Source: Streptomyces africanus
Lineage (GTDB): Bacteria > Actinomycetota > Actinomycetes > Streptomycetales > Streptomycetaceae
Length of the DNA: 64,000 bases
Reading direction: 5' to 3'
NCBI RefSeq assembly: GCF_002150735.1
Contig: NZ_MUKA01000001.1
Span: 49,838 to 113,837 of the forward strand
This document shows, in pieces, positions 17,515-26,192 of the stretch. A model generated the notes under the pieces. It had not been told where the DNA came from and ran no database searches. It was given only the letters and a program-made list of their open reading frames with translations. Positions within the stretch are counted from its first letter, which is position 1; each line of letters opens with the position of its first letter. The translations under genes were made by a program, and so were the position numbers.

Positions 17515-18324
17515 TCAGAGCAGGCTGCGTACGCTGCCGCCGTCCACGCCCCACACCGACCCGGTCACGAAGCTCGCGGCATCGCTGGCGAGGAAGGTGA
17601 TGACCCGGGCGACCTCCTCGGGCGTGCCGAGGCGGCGCAACGGCAGCTGGCGCAGGCTCATCTCGTGCTCGACCGCGGCCATCGGTTCCATGCCGTGCAC
17701 GTCCCCGAAGGTCTCGGCGAAGCCGCCGGGTTTCGTCCAAAACGGTGTCCAGACCGGGCCGGGAGCGACGGCGTTGACCCGAAGGGCCGGCCCCTCCGCT
17801 CGTGCGAGTGACTTGGTCAGGGAGAGGACGGCGGCCTTGCTGGCGGAGTAATCCGCAGGTACCGGCTCGGGTTGGCGCGCCAGGTCGGAGGCGTTGTTGA
17901 CGATGACGCCGGAGGTGGCCTTGCGCAGCGTGGGCAGGCACGCGCGGGTGATGCGCACGCAGCTCATGAAGTTCAGATCAAGCGTGCGCTGCCAGTCATC
18001 GTCGGTGAGGGCGTCGAAGTGCCGTACGGCACCCGAGCCGACGTTGTTCACGAGGATGTCCAGGCCGCCGAGTGCCTCCAGGGCCTGGGCCGCTCCTCCA
18101 GAACACCCCGCCGCGCTCGACAGGTCGGCCGGTACGGCGACGACCGAGCCGGCAAGTTCCCCAGCGGCCTCTTCGAGTTCGTGCAGCGCCGTCTCATCGA
18201 TGTCGAGCGCGGCAACCCTGCAGCCCTCGGCGGCCAGGTGTTCCGCGGTGGCGCGGCCGATGCCGGTGGCGGCACCGGTGACCAGGGCCTGGCGGCCGTT
18301 CAGTTGCAGATCCATGTGAGTCAT
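17515..18324 (-). CDS. SDR-family oxidoreductase
   Basis: A 269-residue classical SDR: cofactor loop GAATGIGRATAEHL, acidic ALDIDE, VNNVGSGAV, NNASD region, YSASK and FVTGSVWGVDGGSV at the C-terminus. ATGs at 18324 and 18315 are both possible starts (MTHMDLQ). It is the second gene of the presumed catabolic operon, after the TIM-barrel protein. It is one of three SDRs in the locus, suggesting several oxidation/reduction steps on one carbon skeleton. Confidence 0.87.
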   Translation of the reverse strand: MTHMDLQLNGRQALVTGAATGIGRATAEHLAAEGCRVAALDIDETALHELEEAAGELAGSVVAVPADLSSAAGCSGGAAQALEALGGLDILVNNVGSGAVRHFDALTDDDWQRTLDLNFMSCVRITRACLPTLRKATSGVIVNNASDLARQPEPVPADYSASKAAVLSLTKSLARAEGPALRVNAVAPGPVWTPFWTKPGGFAETFGDVHGMEPMAAVEHEMSLRQLPLRRLGTPEEVARVITFLASDAASFVTGSVWGVDGGSVRSLL

Positions 18325-18431
18325 CCGTCCAGGCGGGTGCGGTTTGGTGAGGCGCGGTCAGGCCGCAGGGCACAGGCCTGGGCTAGGAGGAGGCACATCG
18401 GGCCATGGCGACGCGGATCGGCCCGGCGTGC

Positions 18432-19289
18432 TCAGCCGGCGGGCCGGTCGAGGAAGGACAGAGTGGTCGTGTAGGCCGCGTTCACCGCCTCCTCAAGGGG
18501 CAGCTTGCGATACTCCGCACCCAGGATCTCCACGCCCCAAGGCCCCTGGTAGCCGGTGCTCTTGATGGCGTCCACGAAGCCGGCCACGTCGAACTCGCCT
18601 TCACCACACAGGCGTCGGCCGTTGAAGGTGTCCGCCAGAAGGTCGCCCTCCCAGGTGGCCGGTGCGTCGTCGAGCTCGATGCTGGTCAGGTGCTCGGCCG
18701 GAAAATCGGCCAGGGTGGCGAAGTCGACGCCGGCACGTTGCGTGTGCCAGATGTCGATCAGGAGTCCACCCGCCGGGTGCCCGGCCCGCTGGACCACCTC
18801 CAGTCCCTCCTGGGGGGTCTTGATCGCGCCAAAGGGCATCGGCTCGAGAGCGAGACGTGTGCCCGCCTCAGCGGCGTCGGCGGCCAAGCCGGCAAAGCTC
18901 TCGGCGAGCCGGTCGACACTGATCTTGGCGCCGGTGTGGTCACCGCACTTGATGTGGCGGGCCCCGACCGCTTCAGCCGCGCGGAGCATGTCGGCGCGGA
19001 TCTTGTCGGAGCGTTCCCTGTCCTCACCTGTGGTGAACCAGTTCATGAGGAACTCGATCTCGAAATGCTCGATGCCGTTGTCGGCGAGCATCCGCTTCAG
19101 GTCCGGGAAGCCGACGGTTCGCTCCGCGTCGAGCAGGTCGAGGTGGCCGATACCGAAGCCCTTGAAGCCGGCGCGGCCCGCGGCCTCGATGCGCTCGCGG
19201 ACGCCGAGCGGGCTGCGGTCGTTTTCCGCCCCTGCGGGCGCGTCTCCCGCGGTGACCCAGCAGGCTGCAATGAGTTCGTAGGTGCTCAA
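18432..19289 (-). CDS. Sugar phosphate isomerase/epimerase (AP endonuclease 2-like TIM barrel)
   Basis: A 285-residue xylose-isomerase-like TIM barrel. Metal-binding Glu/Asp candidates occur in LALEPMPFG, LLIDIWHTQRAG and WGVEILGAEYR, the standard pattern of the inosose isomerase/epimerase/dehydratase group. It is first in the minus-strand operon with the SDR, the dehydrogenase and the ABC importer. Its probable job is isomerisation, epimerisation or dehydration of a keto-sugar intermediate. No sugar kinase is present nearby, consistent with non-phosphorylated intermediates. Confidence 0.82.
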   Translation of the reverse strand: MSTYELIAACWVTAGDAPAGAENDRSPLGVRERIEAAGRAGFKGFGIGHLDLLDAERTVGFPDLKRMLADNGIEHFEIEFLMNWFTTGEDRERSDKIRADMLRAAEAVGARHIKCGDHTGAKISVDRLAESFAGLAADAAEAGTRLALEPMPFGAIKTPQEGLEVVQRAGHPAGGLLIDIWHTQRAGVDFATLADFPAEHLTSIELDDAPATWEGDLLADTFNGRRLCGEGEFDVAGFVDAIKSTGYQGPWGVEILGAEYRKLPLEEAVNAAYTTTLSFLDRPAG

Positions 19290-19640
19290 GGTCAGTTCCT
19301 TTCGATTGATACTCGGCGATTACCTGGTTGGCGGAGATTGTTCGCCCCATCGAGGGCGGTGCCTGGCATCGAGGCATTCGGCGAGGCGGGGAATGTCCGT
19401 TTGTGCAGGTGGGGGCCTCGGGGCGCCATCACGTCGTGCCGCACGCTGACTGTGGCCGGTCAAGGCGGGACTGAACGACTCGGCACCAATGGGCATTATT
19501 GGGTCTTATGCGACAAGCCTGGGCAGGAGCGGCGTAAACTCTGCGTTACATACTTGGGCCCGCTACTCAGACTGTCCAATACTTGTTATTCGAGCGATTT
19601 ATACGGCTGGCAAATAGATCCAGTGCCGCGTCGGAGATGC
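19290..19640. other. Intergenic region with promoter-like A/T-rich elements
   Basis: No gene is visible. The operon promoter (minus strand) must lie here. A loose GTAA-N8-TTAC inverted repeat is at 19534-19549. From 19574 a roughly 40-bp A/T-rich element resembles, in opposite orientation, the LysR promoter region near 21020-21056, sharing TGTCCAATACT. Confidence 0.4.
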
Positions 19641-19654
19641 CTTCGCAAGGCGAC

Positions 19655-20020
19655 GCCGTGACGCCCTCGCCGCCGCGCCGGGGTTCTCCCTCGCCGAGAA
19701 TGTGGTCGGTACGAACGGGCGTCGTCGACCTCGCCGGCGAAGCGGCCGACGCCGGTCCTGAGACAGAGGCCCTGATGCGCAAGGCAGGGGTCGCCATTGA
19801 GGGGCGGATATCGGAGCAGGCCACACAGCGGGAGTGTCTCCTGCTCGAGACATACCGTCGGACCACGCGCCGCGCGGGGGCGCCGGCCGTGGCCGGAGAG
19901 CCCCTGGACGGAGTCGATGTTGCAGGAGAAGGCCATCGAGCTCATCGCACTCGGCGGGAGGGCTGCCGTCGAGGTCGTCCTCGGGGACGGTCCGTCCCGC
20001 CGTCTTTGACAGGCTCCACA
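19655..20020 (+). pseudogene. GAF-domain transcriptional activator remnant
   Basis: Plus-strand frames yield ALAAAPGFSLAENVVGTNG, then, one frame over, VVDLAGEAADAGPETEALMR, KAGVAIEGRISEQATQRE and later QEKAIELIALGGRAAVEVVL. These match the GAF-type sensor region of Fis/AcoR-like activators of Streptomyces (SxAENxVGTNG; a conserved LxEKAIELIA segment). At least one frameshift and several deletions separate the pieces, and no HTH remains. It is a fossil of a regulator that may once have governed the neighbouring operon. Confidence 0.5.
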
Positions 20021-20060
20021 CTGCCGGCGTCGAGTCGGCTGCGACATGGGGCACAGGACG

Positions 20061-20957
20061 TCATCCGGCCCGCGTTGCTCCATCGATGAAGCCGGTCAGC
20101 ACCGGGCTGTTGTTCTCCCGCATCCAGATGAGGCCCATCTCGACGCTGAGGGGATCATTCTGGAGCGCACGGTAGGTGACGCCGATCTTCTGGATGCGAC
20201 GCACCGAAGCGGGAATGAGTGCGACGCCGACCCCGCTGGCCACCAGCCCCGCGATGGTCTGGATCAGGGCCGCCTCCTGAACGACGCGGGGCGCGAATCC
20301 GCCCCGACGGCACTGCTCCTGAATGATCTCGCGCAGCCCTTGGCCGGTGTGGCCGCTGACCGTCACGAACGGTTCCTCGGCAAGCTCGCCGACGTGGATC
20401 TTCCGCTGCGCCGCAAGTCTGTGACCAGGTGGAAGCGCCGCCACCAGAGGTTCGCTGGAGATGGCCGCGGACCTGAGGTTCCGGTCACCGAACGGATGCA
20501 TCTCGGCGAACGGAAGGTAGAAGCAGGCGCAGTCCAGTGATCCGTCCCGCAGCCCGGAGACCTGCCGCTCCGGCGTGAGTTCGTGCAGGTCGAGGCGCAC
20601 ATTGCTGAACCTCGCCCGAAAGTCGCGAAGGATGGGCGGGAGGGTTTCGATGGTGGCGGAGGGAACGAAGCCCAGAGCCAGCCTGCCCCACTCGCCTTTC
20701 GCTGCTCTCCTCGCGTCCACGATGTTCGTGTCCAGCTGGCTCAACAGCTCCTGCGTGCTCTTCTGAAAGTGACGGCCTGCCGCCGTGAGCTTCACCTTGC
20801 GCGTGGTCCGCTCGAAGAGGGCCACGTCGAGCTCCTCCTCAAGCTGGCGGATCTGAGCGCTCAAAGGCGGCTGAGTCATGTTGAGCCGGTCCGCCGCCCT
20901 GCTGAAGTTCAGCTCGTCGGCCACGGCCAGGAAGTACTGGAGTTGTCGCAGTTCCAT
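20061..20957 (-). CDS. LysR-family regulator of the hydroxyquinol operon
   Basis: A 298-residue LysR-type regulator. The HTH reads MELRQLQYFLAVADELNFSR, AADRLNMTQPPLSAQIRQLE, ending FERTTRKVKLTAAG, very close to CatM/BenM-type activators of aromatic degradation. The effector domain (residues about 90-290) is complete. It is divergent from the aromatic operon, with TATTG-N8-CAATA in the shared region. It probably activates the operon in response to a pathway intermediate and represses itself, as is usual in this family. Confidence 0.9.
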   Translation of the reverse strand: MELRQLQYFLAVADELNFSRAADRLNMTQPPLSAQIRQLEEELDVALFERTTRKVKLTAAGRHFQKSTQELLSQLDTNIVDARRAAKGEWGRLALGFVPSATIETLPPILRDFRARFSNVRLDLHELTPERQVSGLRDGSLDCACFYLPFAEMHPFGDRNLRSAAISSEPLVAALPPGHRLAAQRKIHVGELAEEPFVTVSGHTGQGLREIIQEQCRRGGFAPRVVQEAALIQTIAGLVASGVGVALIPASVRRIQKIGVTYRALQNDPLSVEMGLIWMRENNSPVLTGFIDGATRAG

Positions 20958-21042
20958 TCGTGTGATCCGCCCTCAGTCGCTCGGTGCCGGGAGCGCCGGG
21001 CGTGATGTAGTCGTCAGTCGTATAGATCAGAGGCAAAACGAG

Positions 21043-21060
21043 TATTGGACAGGATCAATA
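21043..21060. promoter_or_regulatory. LysR-box candidate TATTG-N8-CAATA
   Basis: A perfect 5-bp inverted repeat with 8-bp spacing (contains the T-N11-A LysR consensus) lies between the LysR gene and the aromatic operon, about 85 bp upstream of both starts. A -35/-10-like pair for the LysR gene (TTGCCT, TATACG on the minus strand) lies beside it. Confidence 0.65.
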
Positions 21061-21147
21061 CTGCACGACAACCATGTGACGCAACGTTCACAGGAGCGCG
21101 GAGGCGGTCCGTCCCCCGGGCAGAGGCACAGACGAGGAGGGAGTTTC

Positions 21148-22329
21148 ATGCTCACCATCAACTCCCTTCTCGTACCGGAGGCCCCGTGGCGACCGTGCGG
21201 CGCCGACCGGAAGAAGGTTCTCGTGACGGCGAGATCGATGTCGGAGGTCGTCGCGGGCTTCACCCATGACGTGCACGCGGTCAGGGTCGTGTTCGCGGTC
21301 GATGCTCACCGTACGTCTGTGCAGCCGGAACTCGACCGTCTCGGCGCCAAGGCGGTCCTCGTCATGGCCTCCGCCTCGCAGAAAGCCGTGGCCGGCGCAC
21401 TCACGGCGGCGATGCCGGGTGGGCGCGCGCAGCCGTTGGCGTTCTCGCGAAGCCGGTCGGTCGTGGGGCAGATCTCCCGGGCGTACGAAGTCGCGGCGCG
21501 CGAGGAGGCTGACTGCATGGTCGCGATCGGGAGCGGTGCGGTGATCCACGCTGCCAGACAGGCCGCGCTGCGTGCGGAACTCCCCCTGATCGCCCTGCCG
21601 ACCTCGTACGCCGGTGCGGAATTCGTTTCCCCGTCGGGCACCCCGCCGCTGTCTCCAGGGAGGAGCGAACCCGCCGCAGACATGTCACCGGCGGCCTCGA
21701 GGGTGGTGATCTACGACCCGGCTCTCACCGTCGGGCTTCCGGACCACGTCACCGCCCGATCCGCGATGCGCGCGCTCGCGTACGGCGTGGACGTCCTGTG
21801 CACGCCGGATGCGAGTCCGGTCGCCGCGATGATGGCAGAGGAAGGGATCCGTCAGATCGCCGATGGCATGCCGGACGCGATCCTGCATCCCCACGGCCTG
21901 GTCGGCCGGTCCCGGACCCAGTACGGCGGATACCTCACCGCCAGCTCGCTCGCCGTGACCCCTCCGGGACCCCATCGCGCACTCTGCGAAGCCGTGGAAC
22001 GAGTCTGCGGACTGCGCCACGCCGATGTACGCCCGGTCCTCCTGCCGCATCTGCTGGCGGCCACCCGTGTGAAGCGGCCGCTGGCTCTCGCTCGTGTCGC
22101 TGAAGCCCTCGGCTGCAATGACGCGGTGCAGGGCATCACCGAACTCGCCCACGAGGTCGGCGCCGCGCGGAGCCTGCGGGAGCTGGGGATGGGACTCGAC
22201 GGGCTGGACGCCGCCCTGGAGGCACTGCGGCGCGACGAGACGGCCGCGCGGGACGCCGAGCTGGAGCCGGAGGTCCTCACCCTCGTCGTGGAGAACGCCT
22301 ACCACGGGCGTACACCCGTCGGCCCCTGA
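21148..22329 (+). CDS. Maleylacetate-reductase-like protein lacking metal ligands
   Basis: A 393-residue protein of the iron-containing alcohol dehydrogenase/maleylacetate reductase fold. The cofactor half is conserved (CMVAIGSGAVIHAARQAALR, LIALPTSYAGAEFVSP, VIYDPALTVGLP, TPDASPVAAMMAEEGIRQIA). Against the true maleylacetate reductase encoded at 23292, its AHAVEAL His is Tyr (LAYGVDVL), KLCHALGG becomes ALCEAVER and AETH becomes ADVR, so three catalytic or metal-site His residues are gone. It may be catalytically inert, structural, or act on another substrate. ATG 21148 follows a strong GAGGAGG; it is the first gene of the operon. Such duplications are unusual at this position. Confidence 0.75.
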   Translation: MLTINSLLVPEAPWRPCGADRKKVLVTARSMSEVVAGFTHDVHAVRVVFAVDAHRTSVQPELDRLGAKAVLVMASASQKAVAGALTAAMPGGRAQPLAFSRSRSVVGQISRAYEVAAREEADCMVAIGSGAVIHAARQAALRAELPLIALPTSYAGAEFVSPSGTPPLSPGRSEPAADMSPAASRVVIYDPALTVGLPDHVTARSAMRALAYGVDVLCTPDASPVAAMMAEEGIRQIADGMPDAILHPHGLVGRSRTQYGGYLTASSLAVTPPGPHRALCEAVERVCGLRHADVRPVLLPHLLAATRVKRPLALARVAEALGCNDAVQGITELAHEVGAARSLRELGMGLDGLDAALEALRRDETAARDAELEPEVLTLVVENAYHGRTPVGP

Positions 22330-22401
22330 CACGGCTCGACGACGCAAGCCCCATCGGGGCGCCAGACGCACACGTTACGTATGAAAGGTCGGGAGGGTCC
22401 C

Positions 22402-23295
22402 ATGAGTGCGCCTTCGCTGTTCACCGAGGACAGGTCCGCGGAGATCGTGGTCGAGAGTTTCGGCTCGGACACGGACCCGAGACTGCGGCAGGTTCTGGGC
22501 TCCCTCGTCCGGCATCTGCACGACTTCGTCAAGGACGTGGACCTCACCAACGAGGAGTGGGAAGCGGCCATCGCCTTCCTCACCGAGACCGGTCAGGCCT
22601 GCACCGACGTCCGGCAGGAGTTCATCCTGCTGTCGGACGTACTGGGTGTCTCCATGCTGGTCGAGACGATCAACAACCGCTCCCTGGAACTCGCCACCGA
22701 GTCCACCGTCCTCGGCCCGTTCCACATGGTCGAGTCACCACCCAGGCAGCCCGGCGACCTCATCGCCCTGGACGGCAAGGGCGAGCAGTGCCTGGTCACC
22801 GGGCGTGTCACCAACGAGAAGGGCGACCCGATCGCGAACGCCACCGTCGACGTCTGGCAGGCGAACGCCGAGGGCTTCTACGACGTACAGCAGCCCGGCA
22901 TCCAGCCCGAGCGCAACCTCCGTGGCCTGTTCACCACCGACGACAACGGCGAGTTCTGGTTCCGCTCCATCGTCCCCCGCTTCTACCCGATCCCCGTCGA
23001 CGGTCCCGTCGGCCGCCTGCTCGAGGCGACGCACCGCCACCCGAACCGGCCGGCGCACCTGCACTTCCTGGTGAACGCCCAGCGCCACCGGCCGCTGATC
23101 ACCCACCTGTTCGTGCGGGACTGCCCCTATATGGGCTCCGACGTGGTCTTCGGCGTCAAGGAAAGCCTCGTACGCGACTTCGCCCAGGTCGACGACCCCG
23201 TCCGCGCGGCCGAACTCGGCTTCGACAACCCGTACCGCGCCGTCCACTTCGACATCACCCTCCTCAGCGACGACGGCCAGGAGGCCAAGCGATGA
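22402..23295 (+). CDS. Hydroxyquinol 1,2-dioxygenase (intradiol)
   Basis: A 297-residue intradiol ring-cleavage dioxygenase that opens hydroxyquinol (1,2,4-trihydroxybenzene) to maleylacetate. The non-haem Fe(III) ligands are visible: Tyr160 (AEGFYDVQ), Tyr195 (PRFYPIP), His219 and His221 (NRPAHLHF). The N-terminal helical dimerisation domain (residues about 25-100) is the catechol-dioxygenase type. The start at 22402 has a GGGAGGG ribosome binding site; a further ATG upstream (22381) is less convincing. Its end overlaps the maleylacetate reductase gene (ATGA). The hydroxyquinol assignment, rather than catechol, rests on the adjacent maleylacetate reductase. Confidence 0.88.
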   Translation: MSAPSLFTEDRSAEIVVESFGSDTDPRLRQVLGSLVRHLHDFVKDVDLTNEEWEAAIAFLTETGQACTDVRQEFILLSDVLGVSMLVETINNRSLELATESTVLGPFHMVESPPRQPGDLIALDGKGEQCLVTGRVTNEKGDPIANATVDVWQANAEGFYDVQQPGIQPERNLRGLFTTDDNGEFWFRSIVPRFYPIPVDGPVGRLLEATHRHPNRPAHLHFLVNAQRHRPLITHLFVRDCPYMGSDVVFGVKESLVRDFAQVDDPVRAAELGFDNPYRAVHFDITLLSDDGQEAKR

Positions 23296-24365
23296 GCCAG
23301 GCCCGCACCTTCACCTACCAGTCGTTGCCCATGCGCGTGGTCATGGGACCCGGCGTGCTCAGCCAGCTGGCCGACGAGATCGACAAGGCCGGACTCAAGC
23401 GCGTCCTCGTCCTGTGTTCCCCGCCGCAGCAGGAACTCGGCGAGACCGTCGCGCAGATGATCGGCGAGCGTGCCGTGGGAGTCCACCCACACGCCCGCAT
23501 GCACGTTCCGCTCGAATCCGCTGCCGCGGCCCGCGACCGGGCGGCGGAACTGGGCGCGGACGGCTGCATCGCGGTCGGCGGCGGATCGGCGATCGGACTC
23601 GGCAAAGCCATCGCCCTGGAACACGGCCTGAAGATCATCGCCGTACCCACGACGTACGCCGGTTCGGAGATGACCTCTGTGTGGGGGCTGACCGAGGACG
23701 GTCGCAAGCGCACAGGCAAGGATCCACGGGTCCTGCCCGTCAGCGTGCTCTACGACCCCGAACTCACGCTGAGCCTTCCGGCAACTGTCTCCGCGACCAG
23801 CGGAATGAACGCGATCGCGCACGCCGTCGAGGCCCTCTACGCCCCGGACGCCTCGCCGATCATCAGCCTGATGGCCGAAGAAGGCGTACGCTCGCTCGCC
23901 GCCGCCCTCCCCGCCGTAGTCGCAGATGGCAAGGACATCCAGGCACGTGCCGAGGCCCAGTACGGGGCGTGGCTGTGCGGGGCCTGTCTCGGCGCCACCA
24001 CGATGTCCCTGCACCACAAGCTGTGCCACGCCCTCGGCGGCACGCTCGACCTGCCGCACGCCGAGACCCACACCGTCGTCCTGCCGTACGCCCTGGCCTA
24101 CAACCAGCCCGCCGCCCCCGACGCCGTCTCCGCACTCCAGTGGGCCTTGGGCCAGGTCTCCGATCCGGCCACGACCTTGTGGGAGCTCGCCCGGCGCCTG
24201 GGCGCCCCGAGCTCACTGCGTGAACTCGGCATGGAGGAAGACGACATCAGCCGGATCGTCGAGCAGGCGCTGGCCCAGCCGTACGCCAACCCGCGGCAGG
24301 TCACCGAGGACGGCCTCACGCGCCTCCTGAGCCGCGCCTGGGCCGGCGAACCGCCGACCTCGTGA
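23292..24365 (+). CDS. Maleylacetate reductase
   Basis: A 357-residue NAD(P)H-dependent reductase converting maleylacetate to 3-oxoadipate. It has the iron-ADH fold with cofactor motif VGGGSAIGLGKAIAL and PTTYAGSEMTSVWG. The metal/catalytic His set is intact: His177 (AIAHAVEAL), His242 and His246 (HHKLCHALGG), His256 and His260 (PHAETH). ATG 23292 overlaps the dioxygenase stop by 4 bp, giving tight translational coupling. It follows the ring-cleavage enzyme, as expected for the hydroxyquinol pathway. Confidence 0.9.
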   Translation: MSQARTFTYQSLPMRVVMGPGVLSQLADEIDKAGLKRVLVLCSPPQQELGETVAQMIGERAVGVHPHARMHVPLESAAAARDRAAELGADGCIAVGGGSAIGLGKAIALEHGLKIIAVPTTYAGSEMTSVWGLTEDGRKRTGKDPRVLPVSVLYDPELTLSLPATVSATSGMNAIAHAVEALYAPDASPIISLMAEEGVRSLAAALPAVVADGKDIQARAEAQYGAWLCGACLGATTMSLHHKLCHALGGTLDLPHAETHTVVLPYALAYNQPAAPDAVSALQWALGQVSDPATTLWELARRLGAPSSLRELGMEEDDISRIVEQALAQPYANPRQVTEDGLTRLLSRAWAGEPPTS

Positions 24366-24413
24366 CCTGCTCTGCCTCTCACTCACGCACCGACCGCACC
24401 GAAGGAACCACTC

Positions 24414-24791
24414 ATGACTGCAGATGACGCGGCAATCATCCGTGCCCTGGAGAACCGGCGCTTCGACGCCATCGTCAACCAGGACTTCGACACTTTCGCC
24501 GAACTCGCTCACCACGGCCTCTCCTACACCCACTCCAACGGGGCCCTGGACACGCTGACTTCGTACCTGGACAAGTGCAAGAGCGGGTATTACATCTACC
24601 ACCGGATCGACCACCCGATCGAGACGATCACCGTGGTCGGGGACACCGCAGTCGTCATCGGCGAGATGAACGCCGACCTGACCGCCGGAGGCGTTCGGAA
24701 GCAGCTGTCGAACCGCTCGCTCGCCGTGTGGACGCGAGCGGACGGCACCTGGAAGTTCCTCGCCTACCAGCCGACCGTCAAGCAGGTCTGA
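24414..24791 (+). CDS. NTF2-like (SnoaL/DUF4440) protein
   Basis: A 125-residue single-domain protein of the NTF2-like fold (DUF4440/SnoaL type): start MTADDAAIIRALENRRFDAI, a central aromatic-rich sheet (YTHSNGALDTLTSYLDKCKS) and WKFLAYQPTVK at the C-terminus. No catalytic residues are diagnostic. In aromatic-acid operons such proteins act as small isomerases, cyclases or carrier-like binding proteins. It sits between maleylacetate reductase and the CoA-transferase genes and its stop is 1 bp before the next start, so it is part of the operon. Its role in hydroxyquinol breakdown is unknown. Confidence 0.75.
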   Translation: MTADDAAIIRALENRRFDAIVNQDFDTFAELAHHGLSYTHSNGALDTLTSYLDKCKSGYYIYHRIDHPIETITVVGDTAVVIGEMNADLTAGGVRKQLSNRSLAVWTRADGTWKFLAYQPTVKQV

Positions 24792-24792
24792 C

Positions 24793-25548
24793 ATGGACAA
24801 GGTGGTCGCCTCCGCCGCACAGGCCCTGGCCGATGTCCACGACGGCGCGTCCCTCGCCGTCGGCGGGTTCGGCCTCAGTGGCGTCCCGGACGTGCTGATC
24901 AACTCACTGCACGAGCTCGGCGTGACCGACTTGAGGGTGGTGTCGAACAACTGCGGCGCGATGGACTCAGGGCTCGCCGTCCTGCTGGCCGCCGGGCGGA
25001 TCGCCCGGGTGACCGGTTCTTACATCGGCGCCAACAAGGAGTTCGCCCGGCAGTACCTGGCCGGTGAGCTGGAGGTCGAGCTGATCCCGCAGGGGTCGCT
25101 GGCCGAGCGGCTGCGGGCCGGTGGCGCCGGGATCCCCGCCTTCTACACCCCCGCCGGCGTGGGCACACAGGTCGCGGAAGGCGGACTGCCGTGGCGGTAC
25201 GACGGTGAGGGCGGCGTCGCGCTCGCCTCACCGCCGAAGGAGGTGCGGGAGTTCGAGGGCGTGGAGTATGTGCTGGAGCGCGGTATCCGTACCGACTTCG
25301 CCCTGGTGAGGGCGGCGAAGGGGGACCGGCACGGCAACCTCGTCTTCAACAAGTCCTCCCGCAACTTCAACCCGCTGGCCGCGATGGCGGGCCGGGTCAC
25401 GATCGCCGAGGTCGAGGAACTCGTGGAACCCGGCGAGATCGACCCGGACGCAGTGCACCTGCCGGGAATCTTCGTGCAGCGGGTTCTCGCACTCACCCAT
25501 CAGCAGGCGGCGGACAAGAAGATCGAGCAGCGGACGGTGAGCACCTGA
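24793..25548 (+). CDS. pcaI: 3-oxoadipate CoA-transferase subunit A
   Basis: A 251-residue alpha subunit of a succinyl-CoA:3-oxoacid CoA-transferase. Typical blocks are [76 protein letters not shown] and FVQRVLAL. The adjacent B subunit and thiolase, plus the upstream reductase that makes 3-oxoadipate, point to the 3-oxoadipate enzyme rather than acetoacetate CoA-transferase. It partners with the B subunit to make 3-oxoadipyl-CoA from succinyl-CoA. The two genes overlap by 1 bp. Confidence 0.88.
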   Translation: MDKVVASAAQALADVHDGASLAVGGFGLSGVPDVLINSLHELGVTDLRVVSNNCGAMDSGLAVLLAAGRIARVTGSYIGANKEFARQYLAGELEVELIPQGSLAERLRAGGAGIPAFYTPAGVGTQVAEGGLPWRYDGEGGVALASPPKEVREFEGVEYVLERGIRTDFALVRAAKGDRHGNLVFNKSSRNFNPLAAMAGRVTIAEVEELVEPGEIDPDAVHLPGIFVQRVLALTHQQAADKKIEQRTVST

Positions 25549-26192
25549 TGGCCTGGAGCAGGGAAGAGATCGCAGCCCGCGCGGCGCGCGAGCTGGGTGA
25601 TGGCCAGTACGTCAACCTCGGCATCGGTCTGCCCACCCTCATACCGAACCACCTCCCCGAGGGTGTCGAAGTCGTCCTGGAGTCCGAGAACGGGATCCTG
25701 GGCACCGGCCCCTACCCCGCCGAGGACCAGGTCGACCCGGACCTGATCAACGCCGGGAAGGAGACCGTCACGGTACTGCCCGGGGCGTCCTTCTTCGACT
25801 CCGCGCTGTCCTTCTCCATGATCCGGGGTGGCCACATCGATGTCGCCGTGCTGGGCGCCATGCAGGTGTCCGAACAGGGCGACCTGGCCAACTGGGCGAT
25901 CCCCGGCAAGCTGATCACCGGCATCGGCGGCGCCATGGACCTCGTGCACGGCGCCCGCCGAGTGATCGTGGTGATGACCCACACCGCCAAGGACGGCTCG
26001 CCCAAGATCTTCACCGAGTGCGCGTTGCCGCTCACGGGCAAGGCGTGCGTGAACCGGATCATCACCGACCTGGGCGTGCTCGACGTCACCGACGACGGTC
26101 TGCTGCTGGCCGAGACGGCGCCGGGTGTGACCGTCGACGAGGTCATCGCCAAGACCGACGCCAAGCTGACCGTTGCGGAGGGCCTGCAGTGA
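25548..26192 (+). CDS. pcaJ: 3-oxoadipate CoA-transferase subunit B
   Basis: A 214-residue beta subunit. The catalytic Glu motif [13 protein letters not shown] lies early, then [38 protein letters not shown] and [20 protein letters not shown]. The subunit carries the nucleophilic Glu that forms the covalent CoA intermediate. Its end overlaps the thiolase GTG start (GTGA). The assignment to 3-oxoadipate rests on context, as the family also handles acetoacetate. Confidence 0.88.
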   Translation: MAWSREEIAARAARELGDGQYVNLGIGLPTLIPNHLPEGVEVVLESENGILGTGPYPAEDQVDPDLINAGKETVTVLPGASFFDSALSFSMIRGGHIDVAVLGAMQVSEQGDLANWAIPGKLITGIGGAMDLVHGARRVIVVMTHTAKDGSPKIFTECALPLTGKACVNRIITDLGVLDVTDDGLLLAETAPGVTVDEVIAKTDAKLTVAEGLQ

